From the NCBI GenBank assembly GCA_038503075.1, contig JBCAML010000012.1, positions 124,001 to 188,000 of the forward strand: DNA of 64,000 nt, written 5' to 3'. The notes beneath the pieces were generated by a model, which did not search any database, was not told where the DNA came from, and worked only from the letters and a program-made list of their open reading frames with translations. The position numbers and the translations under genes were made by a program. Below are positions 46,401 through 58,400 of the stretch, piece by piece; the first letter of the stretch is position 1, and each line of letters starts with the position of its first letter. Source of the DNA: Gyromitra esculenta (Eukaryota > Ascomycota > Pezizomycetes > Pezizales > Discinaceae).

Positions 46401-46889
46401 ACAGGGAAACACTTAATGCAGAGGAGCCCAAAAGCCCAGCTGCAAGGCATACTAGATCCACCACTGCATCGAGGATGATATACCATCAATTACTGCGGAT
46501 CCAACACACCTTATGTATGTAAGAGCTAGCTAGGTCCAGCCCATCAGCAGAGTTCAGCATCGTGCATAGAGTCACGAAGTGTCACTCGACGCACTCGACA
46601 CAACCCAAAACGACCACGAGAAAAAGGACTAAGCTCTCTGACTAACCCGAATATACTAAGCTTACACCGAAGATCGCTTACTCCAGGCACATCTCTAATT
46701 TAAATCGGAAATCCAGAAAGCGAAGCCCTAGGGCTGACGTGAGGCGGGAACGAACGATCGCCCCCAGCGGGAGCAACACAAAAATCTAACGCGAGGCCAC
46801 TGGATGCCGTACCATGCAGTTCCCGGGCCTATCGTCTGCCGCGTCCCGATTGCCTTTTGCCGTACCCTACCTTACCTCACCCCTCGGTT
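40495..46889. other. Long gene-free region upstream of the zinc-finger gene
   Basis: The 2-4 kb next to the gene is rich in simple and C/T or G/A-biased sequence (for example CTT/CCT runs near 42220-42255, CTG runs near 43140-43170) and probably contains a long 5' untranslated region and promoter. An AGAC microsatellite lies at 44095-44118. Many short frames overlap on both strands without support, including 45408-45659 (+). Confidence 0.45.
44606..46080. promoter_or_regulatory. Cluster of four TACATGTA palindromes
   Basis: Exact TACATGTA at 44606-44613, 44698-44705, 45397-45404 and 46073-46080. Two share the longer TACATGTAGATAT context. The 8-base palindrome would be expected about once in the whole window. 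Whether it is a factor-binding site or a repeat trace is unknown. Confidence 0.4.
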
Positions 46890-47035
46890 GTTGTTGTTTA
46901 TTCATTAGGTACATTCAACCCGTAGGTTATGGTACTCTTAAAAAAGTCCAAAATCGCAAATAAAACAAAATCAAAAACAAAAAAACAAAAAAACAAACTA
47001 AACAATAATCACAAAACCAAACTTTCCTACTTCCA
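46890..47035 (-). mobile_element. Short (CAA)n-tailed retroposon, copy D (146 bp)
   Basis: Perfect 13-bp direct repeats TCACCCCTCGGTT at 46877-46889 and 47036-47048 bound it. On the minus strand it has a T-rich 5' part, then AAGAGTACCATAACC, then AATAAACAACAACAA as the end. It shares the core with copies at 10813, 17305 and 19507 and the T-rich part with the 10813 copy. No coding capacity. Confidence 0.85.
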
Positions 47036-47048
47036 TCACCCCTCGGTT

Positions 47049-47924
47049 AATTCCTGTTTTTTGTTTTTTGTTTTCGTTGCTCGCATTTGGACTTGTTTCG
47101 TGGCTTTACAAACTTAAGTTGCAGCCGCCACTAGCAACTCCGTAAAATACTTTGCCCGGTACTGCGGGAAAGTCAGGGCCCTAGCGCCGGGACCAAGGAA
47201 TTTAGAATCGTTAGCTCTACCTAGTACGAAGGTGATTCGAGTAACTACCCTACTTTTGCTAGCTGCCACGCAGTACAGTACTCGTGCTCTAGTACAAGTA
47301 CCTGAAAATGCCTTCTAGTAGCAACGTTTTTTTAATTCGTCCCGCAGCGCAGCAGCATTTCCAAATTTGGTTGGCCAAACTCTGACGCCTTATTTCCAGG
47401 TACTTATGCTAGATAGTTTAGTATCGTTAGTTTTAAGACACTAGTTGTTTAACGCCACCATATATATTAATGCTCCTCCCAAATACCTTTTTTTTGTGTG
47501 TTATGTGGCTTAGATTCGCATAAGCCTTGGATCGCCGAAGATTCCGCAAACGCCCCAATAAGCCACGATGGGTTATTACTGGTTCGCTACCAAGCGCCGT
47601 GCCCGCAGACGTGCCGCCGGCTGGTGGATTCTGATTCGAGGTTGTATCGTTACTGGATGTGTGTAGGTACCTCTGGCTGTTGGCTGGTGGTTGTTGGCGG
47701 GCTAGGAAGCTCTTTTATGCAGAAAAGGCTAGTGAAAACGGAGGCGTGCTTCTACTTGTTTACGGGACCTGTATTGCTTGTTTTCGAATTGGGGGTGAGT
47801 TGTTGCGTATTCGGGGGGGTAGGGGTTGCGTTGAATAAGCTCAAATAGCAGGGGGTGCAAGTGGTATTTACTCTTTGGCCACATGCACACGAGCGAGTGA
47901 TGGTGAGGGGTACAAATATCTATA
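47049..47924. other. Intergenic, nothing certain
   Basis: A 116-residue plus frame at 47498-47848 is open but has no family or splice support and an odd Cys/Gly/Val-rich end. I treat it as chance. Confidence 0.35.
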
Positions 47925-48190
47925 CAGAAGACTCTCGCCATAGGAATACTGTGAGTAAGAATAAACGCACTGTAAGAATATGACTTCCCGGTCCCACCAA
48001 ATTTAGTATGGCAAAATAAGAATATTTTTGATAAGTAATATTCTTTGGGCTGTAGTAAAATATGTTAGCGTATTCTTATAGGAAGGGAAGGGCTAGAGTT
48101 ACAAGTAAGGACATCATGTACTCTCACTCGTATTTGGTATAAGAATATGAAATCCCGGTCCCGCCCTATTCTTATAGTCAGAGTCTTCTG
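47925..48190. mobile_element. Tc1/mariner-type miniature element, 266 bp, TA duplicated
   Basis: Ends CAGAAGACTC and GAGTCTTCTG are inverted copies flanked by TA on both sides, the typical target duplication of Tc1/mariner elements. Inside, AAGAATATGACTTCCCGGTC and AAGAATATGAAATCCCGGTC occur as direct repeats near 47975 and 48143. No transposase is encoded; a related enzyme such as that of the relic at 1-1020 could have moved it, but the ends were not compared. Confidence 0.8.
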
Positions 48191-48518
48191 TATACCAATT
48201 AGCGACCGAGATTTGGGACGGCTTAGTAAATTAAATATATAGAAACAAGTTAGGCCTAGCTAAGTCGAGCTAAGAGAAATAATATCAGATTATTCTAAAG
48301 CGATACTGCAAAAAAAAAAAACTAAGAAAGAGCTATAGCGCATCTGTAGGGGAGGATAACTGTTCAAAGCGAATATGCTCGATAGCTTCTCTTCTGTTAA
48401 CCTATATCCAACCTATCCTGGTTTCTTAGAGTGCTGGAGACGATAACTACCACCACCAAAACCACAACTACCACAGCCTCACCACAGCCTCACCACAACC
48501 ACCACAGCCATACTCACA

Positions 48519-49345
48519 ATGCCGTTTCCTAACCACCCGCCGCCGCCTCGCTCCTACCTCCCAACTCCCCGCTTCAACACCCTCTCCCGCGCCCACCACT
48601 TCCACGCCGCATTGGGATTCTGGAAATTCTACAACACCGAGCAGCCACACAGCCAACAGCTCCCCGAACAGCTCCGCTGGCGGGAAACCCAGCTTCTAAA
48701 CAGCATCATAGACGTGCTCCAAAAGCTCCAGTAACCCCTCCTCCCCATAACTCTAGCCCCATTCATCCACACTTCAGCCCCAGCTAACAGCTCGCAGAAC
48801 CCACCCACCAGCCCAAATCCATCTACGTGAACTACCAGTGCTTCAAGCGGGATGGGACGAAGTAACTGCCGCGATCGAGAAATTCAAAACTAGGGTATTT
48901 TCACACCGTGCACAGCACCATACTACTCTACTCTACTCCGCTAACGGATAGACAGCCGTACGAACTACCGCCTCCGCCAGTGGACTGTATACGACAGGTG
49001 CCGAGCTACGTGGCCATGTACGCCATCTTTGATAACGCTCTTCGTGAAGACCTACACAAAAACGACGGCCATGGTGGTGGTGGTAGGCAGGGTTGTGATT
49101 TGGGGATAGATTCGCTGAGGCCTGACGTTGCAGAGGTTAAGCGTGAAGGGATGGCGAGGTTGCGGTTGGGCCCCATCTATACTGATCCGGGGCAGGATGG
49201 GGAGGTGCCGACGTATACATGTGGAGTTGAGGGCTGTAAGGGGGCCTGGTGGTTTATGTCTGCGCTGAGGACGCATCAGATGGAGGTGCCACATTGTATG
49301 ATTGGGGAGTCGGGAGTTAAGGTGAAAATTGAGGAGATGGATTGA
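48519..49345 (+). CDS. Unknown protein with a C-terminal zinc-finger-like motif, three exons
   Basis: Exons 48519-48730, 48798-48894 and 48956-49345 give 232 residues. Introns of 67 and 61 nt both show CTAAC branch sites (GCTAACAGCTCGCAG and GCTAACGGATAGACAG) and matching phase. Exon 2, too short to be noticed as a frame, encodes IHLRELPVLQAGWDEVTAAI. The N-terminal part starts Pro-rich, then AALGFWKFYNTEQ and LRWRETQLLNSIIDVLQKL look helical. The C-terminal YTCGVEGCKGAWWFMSALRT continues to HQ..PHC, which would give a C-x4-C-x12-H-x6-H finger close to C2H2. The family is not recognised; DNA or RNA binding is possible. A small Tc1-type element ends about 330 bp upstream. Confidence 0.7.
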
Positions 49346-49564
49346 CGGGCTGGCCGTTGTTCTGTCTGCTGCATGTGTTGGTTTTACTGGGGCTTTTGTT
49401 TCTGCTCAGAGTCGTGGTTTGGGATGAATTCATGGGAATGGCGCAGTCACATGGAGTTGAGCACTGGCTTGGAATGCACCTAAAATTCGGAGCACTGATA
49501 TGTACCCTTGTAGCACTATCTCTTACTTCTTGTTGCTGTATTGGCTCTCCTCTCTCCATGGATC

Positions 49565-49708
49565 ACCGTTGTATTTGGCGAATAAGCTCATGGACTTAGG
49601 AAAGTGCTGGCAGTAACCCCAGCCTTGAGGTTCCAATTGGCTTGTTCCCACGCCTTCTTTCTCACTACTTTACTTAAGCCCATGAGCTTATTCGCCAAAT
49701 ACAACGGT
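49565..49708. mobile_element. 144-bp element with 41-bp inverted repeats
   Basis: The arm starting ACCGTTGTATTTGGCGAATA at 49565 and the inverted arm ending at 49708 match over about 41 bp with three mismatches. The 60-base centre is unrelated. No clear target duplication. Fits a miniature inverted-repeat element lying between two plus-strand genes. Confidence 0.75.
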
Positions 49709-50035
49709 ATGTTAAAGATTGTCACACATTTCTCCCCTGCAAGGCTGACGCCAAGATGCATATGCAATCACTCGGTCTTGGAACATGCCTTCCTTGATCT
49801 CAATCCTCCATGTCACCCACCATCCAACAGTCCCAGACAATCGACCGACAACAAGCACCAGGGTTAGGGCTATCTGGCTGTTTCAGAAGCTGTTTCAGCC
49901 AGCGGGTGTAACCTTCCGGAACCGCTCTGCAGCGTTATATATCCATCGCGCCTCGTCCACCGTTCCAGACGCCCGTTCCCTTCTTTGCATCCCCATCAGC
50001 AGGCTCTGGTGTGTACCCCAACAAGCAACAAAGCA
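49709..50035. other. Promoter region of the GT23-like gene
   Basis: No gene. The frame starting upstream of 50036 begins with TTG and is leader sequence. Confidence 0.4.
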
Positions 50036-51562
50036 ATGTCTTCATCCTCCTTCTCCTCCCCGCCAACACCGCGATTCCGCCCAACCGATTCCGCCGAAGA
50101 ACCGCTGATCCACGCACGCCATCCGTCGTCGTCGCCAGAGCGGAAACCACAGCTGCACTGGCTTGCCCGCCCGCGAATAATCCTCCTCCTGAGCGTCGCG
50201 CTCTCGCTCTGCGTATGGGGACTACTAACACTACTGTCATCGTCGGCCTACCGCAGCAGCAGCAGCACCCGGATACCCACCAAGCTCGCGGTCCTCGACA
50301 TCGACACCATAACCTCGCTAAACGCGACCTTGGTCACCCCTACCGGCGGTAGCAATACCACTAGATGGACAATCGCGATCCCGGTGATCCCAGCGCCGCT
50401 GCGGCCGGGCGTCTACCGCGGGATCTGCAAATCTGCACACGAAGTGTCTGCGCACGCGGCAGGCGGAGAGCACGGAGGTGGAGGGGGGCACCATAGTTAT
50501 TATTGGTTCGATAAGCTATTTGTTGATCCGGCCGACACGAGCACGCCCCCGGCGGCGGTGGAAGACGGGCAGGAGATATGTGATGCGAGTTTGACCTACC
50601 TGCTCGAGACCAAGAGTGCCGGGTTTGGGGTGTCGTTGATGGGGCTGTGGAGTGCGTATGGACTTGCCAAGAAGGAGGGGAGGGCGTTTTTTATTAACGA
50701 TCGAGACTGGTACCTCTCCCCCCCCTCACCGCAGACACAAAGCTAACGACATAGGCCATGGGGTAAATACACATCCTACTTCACCCCCCCGCCGTCCACC
50801 GGCTGTGTCCCGCCTCCCCACAACTGGCTCCTCCCCTGCCCGCACCGCGCAAAACACCTGGTGGTGTCCGCCGCCACGCACGGGTTCATCTTCGGCCACG
50901 CATTCGCCGACGAATTCGAAGACCCGCGCAAAATGGGCGTGCTGCGGCAAGTGCGCATATTCGAGCTGGTCCGGATAGGGTACGAAGGGCTCTTCCGGCT
51001 CGGCGTGCGCAAAGACGACCTGAGCGCGGTCGAGGAACGGAAACACTCGCTCTCCAGCCCTGGAGGAGGAGGAGCAACAACAGTGTTGCAGGTGCGCCGC
51101 GGCGATAAAGTTGCCATAGACTGGGGGTTTAAAGCCGGGTACGTACCGCTCGCCAAGTACGTTGAAGCCGCGGCGGACCTCGCAGCGGTCGGAGGCGGTA
51201 GCGGCGGCGGCGGCGGGAAAGTGGTGTATGCATCCGACGATGCAGACGTCTACGACAGCGCCGAGTTCTCCGGGTTCGAAGCCGCAGAGCGCGGAGAGCA
51301 GCGGGACACCGGCGGCTTCACCGCAGACTGGTTCTGGGGAATGCCGCAGGAGCAGCGGGAACTCGTCGGGCGGAGCTATGTCCGCGACTTGAAAATCCTC
51401 GGGGAGCTAGCGGCGAGGCGGGGAGGCGGCGGTGCGGCGTGCGAAGGCGCTAGTGTCACGTGCCGCCTGATAGCGGTGATTATGGGGTGGGAGAGAGCGA
51501 TTCTGCAGAAGAGATGGCGGAATGTGGATGGGGGGTATGATTGGAATGGCGTTGATTGGTAG
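50036..51562 (+). CDS. Type II membrane protein resembling GT23 (FUT8-like) fucosyltransferases
   Basis: Exons 50036-50709 and 50755-51562, joined across a 45-nt intron (GACTG|GTACCT..GCTAACGACATAG|GCC), give 493 residues. A short cytoplasmic tail is followed by one membrane span at about residues 48-68 (IILLLSVALSLCVWGLLTLL), so it should be an inward-facing Golgi or ER protein. The luminal part contains FFINDRDW, then CPH and SAATHGFIFGHAF, a KMGVLRQVRIFELVRIGYE segment, and VLQVRRGDKV, which resembles the nucleotide-sugar binding HxRRTDK motif of alpha-1,6- and protein O-fucosyltransferases (first His replaced by Gln here). A KVVYASDDADVYD segment resembles the later conserved strand. I infer a glycosyltransferase fold; the donor and acceptor are unknown. 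The gene is GC-rich with long Gly runs compared with its neighbours. Confidence 0.75.
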
Positions 51563-52476
51563 GTTGGGGGGAGTGGGGGGGGGTGGTATTATTATTATTA
51601 TTATTATTATCATTATTCGTAAATAGAGAGAGCATCACAGCGACACGGTTAATTAAAAAAAACAAAAATAATCACACATCGTCACTCGCCATCAATTGAT
51701 ATGTAATTCTCATTTCTCATTCTAGATGACACGCAAACCAAACCGGCCTCAATAACTTCGTCCAGCCTGGTCTAGTTCTAGCTATTACCGACCACAAATG
51801 AGTTGAAACGGAAAAGGAAAAAAGGGTATCTCCTCGTCTCAGTGAAGAGGAAGGAGGGGGGAGGGAGAAGAACAAACAAGCGAGAAGAAATAATAAGGGT
51901 TAAGGTATACAATATGAAAAGAAGTTATAAGAAAAGAAAGAAAAGAAAGAAAAAAGAAGAAAGAAAGAAAGAAAAAAGAAACTCCATCAATCCATCAATC
52001 TCGATATCTTCACTCCTGCTGGATTTCACCAGCCAGATAGTAAAAATGGCACCAAGGAAGACATCAATGGGAAAGCCAAAAAAAAATAAAACAGAACAAA
52101 AAACAAAACAACTCCCTCCCTCCCCTCCCCCCACCAAAAAAAAATCACAAAAAGTAATCACACAAAAGGAATGGATATGGCTAAATTAGTTTACAACAAA
52201 ATATGCGACGAGAATTAACATGAAAAAACGGTTTGGTATCAATCAAGTAGAAAAGCAATATCAAATCCCCGTACCAAATAGAAACCCAAGAACCCCTGCC
52301 CCACCACACCAACCTTAAAGCATTTTCCACCTTGGCCGAAACACATAGGAAATCTCAAGGGAAAAACGGAAGGAAAAATAGAAAATAAAATCACCACTTG
52401 CAAAAAAAAAAAAAAGGATAAAATGCACATGCTCCCCTCCCAGGTAAATAAAATACTCATCTACCAAAGCTCTACC
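51563..52476. other. Convergent intergenic region
   Basis: Lies between the ends of the GT23-like and kinesin genes. Contains an ATT microsatellite at 51587-51617 and A/GA-rich tracts from 51790 to 52410, probably the 3' untranslated region of the kinesin gene on the other strand. The purine-rich frame at 51803-52189 is low complexity and not accepted. Confidence 0.5.
51587..51617. repeat. ATT microsatellite
   Basis: About ten ATT units with one interruption (ATC) just after the stop codon of the GT23-like gene. Confidence 0.9.
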
Positions 52477-55427
52477 TTAAAACGTTCCATCCTCCTCCAC
52501 AGTTTCCGCAACACTAGCCACTGAATCTGAACTTTCCCTCGCCCTCAACTTCAGCGGCGCCACCGAGTCTGCGCTCGCCCTGGTCTTGAGAGGCGCTACA
52601 CTATCCGAGCTGCTTCTCGTCTTCAACGGCGCAACAGAATCGGAGCTCGTCCTCGCCCTCACACCAATTCCCGGTCCTCTGCCACCAGGACAAACAGCTC
52701 CAACTGCACATGCCCCTACTCCATCCACACTCACAGTCTTCGAATTCCTTGGTGTATTTCTTCCACCAAACTCTGCCGCGTCCCTCTTCCTCGCGGCGCT
52801 CCTCAGTGCCGTCACCATCTTCTCCTTATCTTCCAGCCTTGCTCTCAGCTCTGCAATCTCCTCATCCTTCTCCTTCAACAGCATCTCCATCCCGATATCC
52901 GACTGGCTAAACATCCCAGGGATCTTATGTGGCGGAGTGAACCCGACACTTGTCCTCGACTGGCTCGATCGTCGCGCTTGCAGTAGCCGCTTCTCAAGAG
53001 TCGCGATATACCGATTCTTGTCCGCCACATCTGCCTGCAGCGCTCGAACCTGTGCACCGAGGGTAGCATTGCCGTCTCCATATTCGCCAGTTGAATCGTC
53101 ATCCGCTACCTCATCGCTTCCACAGCCATTAATAGCTGTGGAGACGGAGGAGACACCAGACGAAGTTGAAAACGGTCGAGGCGAGAGCGGATGGAGGGAG
53201 ATGGAGGAGCGGATAGAAAGGGCAGACATATGGCCCGCTCCGGGAAGCAGTGAGTTGCGTGCTGAGTTAACACCTGATGACTTTGACGAGAGGATTAAAC
53301 GGTTAAGGTGCTCAATCCGCTCCTTAAGCGCTGTTCTCGCGAGCTGGATCTCAAGTAATTGCTCTGAGTGCTGTAATCCGAATTCCAGTCAGTCACTAAA
53401 ATCGAAACAAGGAAAATAATAATAGTAATGCAAGGGGTAGCTCATTGAAGAAAATACTTAATGACTAAGCATAATAAACAAAGAAAACTCACCCTTTCAA
53501 TCTCTTTCTCCTCTCTCTGAATCAAATCCTGATGTTCCGTTTCCTCCTTCCTCTTCTGCCCATCGAGCTGTTGCCGTAGTTCCATAATCTCCATTCGATA
53601 CCTCTCCAGCAAAACCCGACTCCCAGCATCCACGCCTGAGCCCGGAAGACTATCATCCGCTTTCTTTGCATGAGAGACGATATTATTTCGTGCTCTCGCT
53701 GCAAACTTCAACGTATTCATCGTCTCTCCAGTATGGGTCGCATTGATCGCTGATGCGTTCGCTGGCGGTATAGCAATGGTGCAGAGAATCGAAACGAGCG
53801 AGTTTCCAGACAGTGCAGGTTGTAGCAAACGGGTAAGCTTCGAATCACGGTACGGAAGATGGTTACCATCTTTATCCTTCCCATTTCCTTCCTTATCAAC
53901 ACTCGACAATCTCGCAATGACAGTCCCGAGTGTAAGCAGTGACCTATTGATATGTGCACCTTCCTGTCGCCGTTCTTTATTCTCCGCAGCCCTCTCGGAC
54001 CCCGCAAGATCAATCAACGACAAAGTGCTCACACGAACACCTCCAGTGATACCTGCTCGCCGATTATCCACCATCGTTCCACCCCCCGCAGTAGTCCCAG
54101 GAATTCGATCCCTCGACTCGACTACGATCTGCACTACAGCATGGGATCTCGACGACCGTGCGTTGAACTGGGTGCTTCCCGTTCGTCGTGCCAAGTCTCC
54201 TCGGGCAATCACCCGCATCAGCTGTGTCGGAGACTGTACAATCTCCTCCTTCAGTGGTGTGGCATACACGCCTCTCTTGGAGTCTTCGCGGAGTTTAATC
54301 TCCTCGCCCTTAATCTGCTGATCCAAGGGTACAAACCCAGCACCCCCAGGCTGTGAGGCGAGTAAATCATGAATTCGCTCGTTATAAATTTCGAGGTAGC
54401 TAACCCGCAGCAGGAACTCTCTATGTGGCGTTTCTCGGATGAAGGCGAAGATGTCGGTGATAGCGAGAGGTATTACACCAGGGGATGACGTGATACCCTG
54501 CATACTGAAGGTCTTCCCTGTCCCTGTCATTCCGTATGCAAACACCGTACCGTGGTAACCCTGCATTACCCGTCGCACAAGCCGCTTCGCACAAGATTCA
54601 TAGACCCGCGAGTTGTTCTCATTAGGACCAAACACATTATCGAAATCGTAAATCCCGCCGTCCTTGCCCCCATACCCAACTTTACCTGAGTGACCATCGA
54701 CAATCCATTCAGCGTTGGGTCCTCCCCCACCGCTATCAGGTGCGTCGGGCCGTACTCTTACAGAGACGATGACATTCCCCTTTCCTTCCAGTCCACCTTG
54801 CTCGTCAGATCGACCTCGCAATTCATCGCCGTCACCGCTGATCGGACTCGCATCAATCGTTGTCGCATTCGTAGAATAGCTTCCCTGGGCACTGCTGCTC
54901 CTGCTATGTGGGGGTGACAGATACCCGCCGCCGCTCCCATCTCCCCCTGTGATTGTCCCCCCACCAGAGAACCCTGCAGCCAGATTACCTGCTGACAGGA
55001 CCTTCGCTCGCGGTGTTCGTTCCATGGTCTTCCCTAGTGGGCTTGTCGGTGTCAACATAGTATCATTCGAGCTAGTTGTGAAGTTTGTGCTACTCGGCGG
55101 TAGGGACGCTATCCTGGTGGCGCCAGTTTTGGGGGGTTGCGGGAACGATGCTATTGAGACTACTCTTCTTGGAACGGGTGTGCTAGACCGATCAATAGGA
55201 ACTGGTAATGACGGTGTTGTTGGTCGTCCAATAGATTGCGGGATGATAGACAGCCCGCCGTTACTTTTCCGTGACGGTGTTTGCGGGAGTTGCGATGCCT
55301 TACGAAGGCTCGATATTGACGATCGTGAACTCAGAGTTGGGATGGTTGGCAGGGCTGAGTTAGGCGGTTGCGAGTTGTTGAAGGAGGCCCGCGGGGGTCG
55401 GGGTAATGTTGTGGTAGTCATGGTCAT
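52477..55427 (-). CDS. kipA: Kinesin motor protein, Kip2/KipA (kinesin-7) type
   Basis: Exons 55427-53493 and 53370-52477, joined across a 122-nt intron (AAAGG|GTGAGT..TTACAG|CAC), give 942 residues. Residues 1-215 are a Ser/Pro/Thr-rich basic extension. The motor domain (about 218-590) has P-loop GMTGTGKT at 299-306, switch I NARSSRSH at 422-429, switch II DLAGSE at 473-478 and a complete HLPYRDSKLTRLLQPALSG block. Coiled-coil segments follow (MEIMELRQQLDGQKRKEE; ALQADVADKNRYIATLEKR; EKDEEIAELRARLEDKE). The C-terminus carries SSDSVAPLKT-type tandem repeats. The long N-terminal extension, motor, then moderate coiled coil fits Kip2p/KipA, plus-end directed motors that carry dynein and polarity factors along microtubules. 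The kinesin call is certain; the subfamily and the symbol are inferred from architecture. Confidence 0.92.
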
Positions 55428-58400
55428 AATCTACGGACAGTCTACGCTATTCTGAAGAATGTCAGTATACATTTTCCGTCAAGTGCACGGGAATGAAGGA
55501 AAGGGGGGGGTTTTGAAGTAGAATAGAAGTTGCCAGATGAGATACCTATCGTATTGTACACGCCAACAGACGTAACCCGAATAAGGCTCGGGAGATGTGA
55601 AGGCAAAAAAAAAAAAACCGAACAAATCTATTGTAGTGTCGTGCGCATAGAATGAGGCTCCTTGTAGATGCTTCTAGCGTACGAATCGATGAGAGGGCCG
55701 CAATGAGTGGGCGACACAGCTTCTCGCTTCGTCTTTCTCACTGTTGGAGCTTCTGCTAGGAATGGAGAATTCAAGAAGAACGTGGAGCCACCAGTAACTC
55801 GCGTATCGTCGAGCCGAAGAGAACCCTTGGGGGGATGATCGGCTAGCTGAAGTTTGTGCTGTAATTAACTTTGCAGCGTCTTTTTTTTTATCGCCGTGTG
55901 TGGGCGAGTCTCTCTTGGAGGAGGATGCGAGGGATGGGTTGGGGCTTTTCCCGTCAACGTCTCCAACGGTTCTGCAAGTAAGGTATGTAAGGGTTACCCA
56001 GACGACAGGCAGCTCTGTTTACTAACGGGCGCAACAGTCTCAGCGTCAGCACCGTATCGAATCAAATCTCCTTCCCGCAAAAGCTTTCCCTTGTTCCTCC
56101 TTTCGGATTTCACGGGTACGATATTCATCAGGCATTTAATCGCCCAGTACTGTCTCATATGGGTCGCTTATTGGGCCAGCACAAAACACAACGAAACGGG
56201 GATGTACCTTGCGCACCTTCCGTCTGCGCTGCTTTACGCCGCTGTCTATCGTATCGTACAGAACGAGAATGAATGAGTGAATGAATGAACGGTACAGCTT
56301 GTTGTTGCCGCTGCTAGCTGCTGGTGAAAGACGAATAGAACAAAAATGGACGAACGACGGGATAAAGGAATGGACTGGACTGGACTAGATAGACACAGCT
56401 TGCAGGACACGGGAAGAAACTCGAAACAGAAAAGGAGGGGAATGGGTAGAATCACGGCTAGATACACTACCGAGAAGAGAACCGGATAACGACCTGCGAT
56501 GAGTGACGGAGGTGGAGGAAGGATGGAGGTGTGAGTGGGGATGTGGAGGAGGGAGGGTATGGGGAATTGAGAAGGAGTGACGCTTCCTGCACAAGCGAAG
56601 ACTTGGAGGACGGCGGGGAGAGACGGGACGAGCAGGGACAAGAGCAGCAGGAGGAGCAGCAGGATGTACAGGCGAACAGCGAGGATAGAGGTGGTGAAGA
56701 TGGCGATGATGATGATGATGGAGATGGATGAGGAGATGATTGAGACGATCGAAATAGGTGTTGATGTCCGGGCTCTCCTGCTCGTTACCACAGCCGTAAG
56801 ACCTGTAGACGTTGGGGAGGGGAAGTGTTGACGACGACTACGACGATGATGGTGATGTTCTTCCCCTCACCAGCCAGTGTTTACCTCTCGAGTGTGTCTT
56901 ATTTCCTATTTGCCCTTGGTCTTTCCACTGTGGGACAATTCGCAATGTTTCTCCTTCTCAGGGAGATCCAATCATGTTCCAGTGGTCCATCATTCCATCT
57001 CATGGTGTGTGATTTCTCATCTCACCCAAACACCAAAGGTCCCTCCGCCCCTTTCTCGTGAGAAAGAGCATGTGCGAAGGAGGGAAGGAAAGAGCAGCAA
57101 AAGCAATTATTCCCAGCTCTCCACGTCGTCCATCTGCCCTTTCTTTTGTTTTTGCACCTTCGCTGTCTCCCACGCCCACGGCCCATTCAGGCATCTCGTC
57201 CATCCCAAAACGCGGGCCAACGCCACACATCCAACCAACCGATCCTGCTCCAACCATCCAACCCGGTATGTTGCACGCTTATCCCTTATCATCGTAGCCC
57301 CACCTCGGCTCTGCAGACTCCAGGCAGGGACTGCTACTTGACCTCAGGGACCAGGAAAGGGGGAGAGCTGTGTACCCCTTTCGTCTTGAGCCATTGAGTG
57401 TGGGCAGGTTGTCACTTGCACTCTCCATCCATCATCGCTGCTCACGGTACCTTTGCTGCACGATGAGCTTCTTTGCGCGACTGCCCCCGTCGATGCAGTC
57501 ATATGTGCTCTATGCTTCTGGACAAAACCATCCCAACTCCCGGTCCAATTTCTGCCTCGGAGGCGATGTTACCTTTTACCTGGCTACGGTACCTATATGT
57601 ACATGTCTGGCACAGCACGATGCCTCCTCTCACGCCGCGAAGCAGTCAGTGTCTGTGGCCCCCCATCTTCGCTACGGCATGTAATCAATCATCCATCCAC
57701 ACCTTCATGAAAAATAAATGTTCCACGATCAAACTCTATGCTTCGGTCGAAATACCACTAATCGGGCAAGTACTACTCTACTACACCCGACGGTAACCCC
57801 CCTGCCCAAAAATAAAATAAGAAAACCTGTGCACCAGCCAAGCCAAGCAACCAACCCAGGGAAAAAAGCCCACACGCCTCTCCCTCACCAAGCCGTGGCC
57901 GCGCTGCAGGTGCACTGACGGTTTACCGAAGGATGCAAGCAACGGTTGATCTATTTCCGAATTTCCCTGCGCACGGTCTTTTTTCAATTTGTTTTTTTGA
58001 ACGGCAATTCACATTGTATCCTCCGAACCCTGGCCCTCCTGGACTTTGTTTCAATTTCCCGTTATGGTCGGTGGAAAAGTGAACTCCACATGTCACGTTT
58101 TATCGGAAAACAACACCAATGTTTACCAATGTTGGAGTAGGACAAAGACAGCTCCAAATTGCGTACTTTTTTTTGTGTATTCTAATACATAACGGGATAT
58201 CCATTGCTTGTTTTTTGTTGGGGGTTTGCGCAATAGGGTTTGGTACAGTGTATCCTTGGAACGACATTCCGGATTCCGAGCAAGAATGACGATTGAAGAC
58301 TCCGGAAAGTCTCCGGGGTATCAATAAGTCTCCGGGGCATCAATTGTGACTGAGGTTTGAAAAGAAAGACACGGCTGGCACAAAAGATGTAAAGATTAGT

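Noticed and set aside
51803..52189. 128-residue Lys-rich plus-strand frame
   Set aside because: Purine-rich low-complexity DNA downstream of a gene; no family resemblance.
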